This document shows positions 33,248 to 33,308 of a stretch of DNA of 33,308 bases, piece by piece (position 1 is the stretch's first letter; every line of letters starts with the position of its first letter). A program made the position numbers and the translations under genes. Under the pieces are notes generated by a model. It made no database searches, was not told the origin of the DNA, and saw only the letters and a list, made by a program, of their open reading frames with translations. Origin of the DNA: Nocardioides jejuensis. Lineage in GTDB: Bacteria > Actinomycetota > Actinomycetes > Propionibacteriales > Nocardioidaceae. The DNA lies in assembly GCF_004337475.1 (NCBI RefSeq), contig NZ_SJZJ01000034.1, forward strand, positions 1 through 33,308, given 5' to 3'.

Positions 33248-33308
33248 GACCTGAGCCTCGGGCACCTCAGCGCAGAACAAGCGGTGGGTTTGCAGTCACC
33301 ACGTGACT

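Overview
The window comes from a high-GC actinobacterium, most likely a member of Nocardioidaceae. The reasons are the strong G/C bias at third codon positions, frequent GTG starts, many apparently leaderless promoters, an actinobacterial cytochrome oxidase subunit IV (CtaF), a DUF3043 protein, and two neighbourhoods that recur in Actinobacteria. The first is ctaC-adenosine kinase-HesB/ErpA-glycerate kinase, as in Mycobacterium. The second is ylxR-infB-rbfA-truB-ribF ... rpsO-pnp-M16 peptidase-dapB, as in Streptomyces. The taxonomic call is inference from gene content, not from a marker search.

Layout. 1-1222: a terminator, then a gene with an AbiEi-like N-terminus and a DUF559/Vsr-like nuclease C-terminus, bracketed by two oppositely oriented tandem arrays with an exact 22-bp period. 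1227-5529 (minus): an L,D-transpeptidase lipoprotein and the oxidase operon ctaC-ctaD-ctaF, joined by GTGA overlaps. 5622-7000 (plus): a cysteine desulfurase and a TusA-like sulfur carrier that overlap. 7018-9965: adenosine kinase, a small leaderless ORF, an ErpA/HesB Fe-S carrier and glycerate kinase. 10072-12975: quinolinate synthase (nadA), YjdM/PhnA, a VOC protein and DUF3043. 13043-18564: dapB, a small methyltransferase, M16 peptidase, pnp and rpsO. 18719-27061: an MMPL transporter followed by a complete fructose phosphotransferase set (EI divergent from fruR-fruK-fruA-ptsH). 27125-32873 (minus): ribF, truB, rbfA, infB and rnpM/ylxR. 32948-33247: a small two-helix membrane protein.

How the parts fit. 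EI (ptsI), HPr (ptsH), the FruA permease, FruK and a DeoR-type regulator form a self-sufficient fructose uptake route from PEP to fructose-1,6-bisphosphate. Together with the MMPL gene this block sits between ribF and rpsO, which are normally close neighbours, so the conserved RNA/ribosome cluster appears to be split here. NifS-like and TusA-like proteins form a local sulfur-transfer pair, and ErpA and NadA are Fe-S proteins encoded within a few kb of them.

Most interesting signals: (1) the nuclease-like gene flanked by inverted 22-bp-period arrays, which looks like a repeat-associated element; (2) three perfect palindromes centred exactly 29 bp apart between infB and rbfA, the outer two sharing AAACTGTC-N5-GACAGTTT; (3) a 15-bp tandem repeat between the convergent ptsH and ribF; (4) three GGGAAC repeats at an exact 10-bp period plus a palindrome upstream of nadA; (5) a perfect hairpin inside the 5' end of the M16 peptidase ORF just after pnp; (6) a consistent set of TAnnnT boxes 5-9 nt before start codons.
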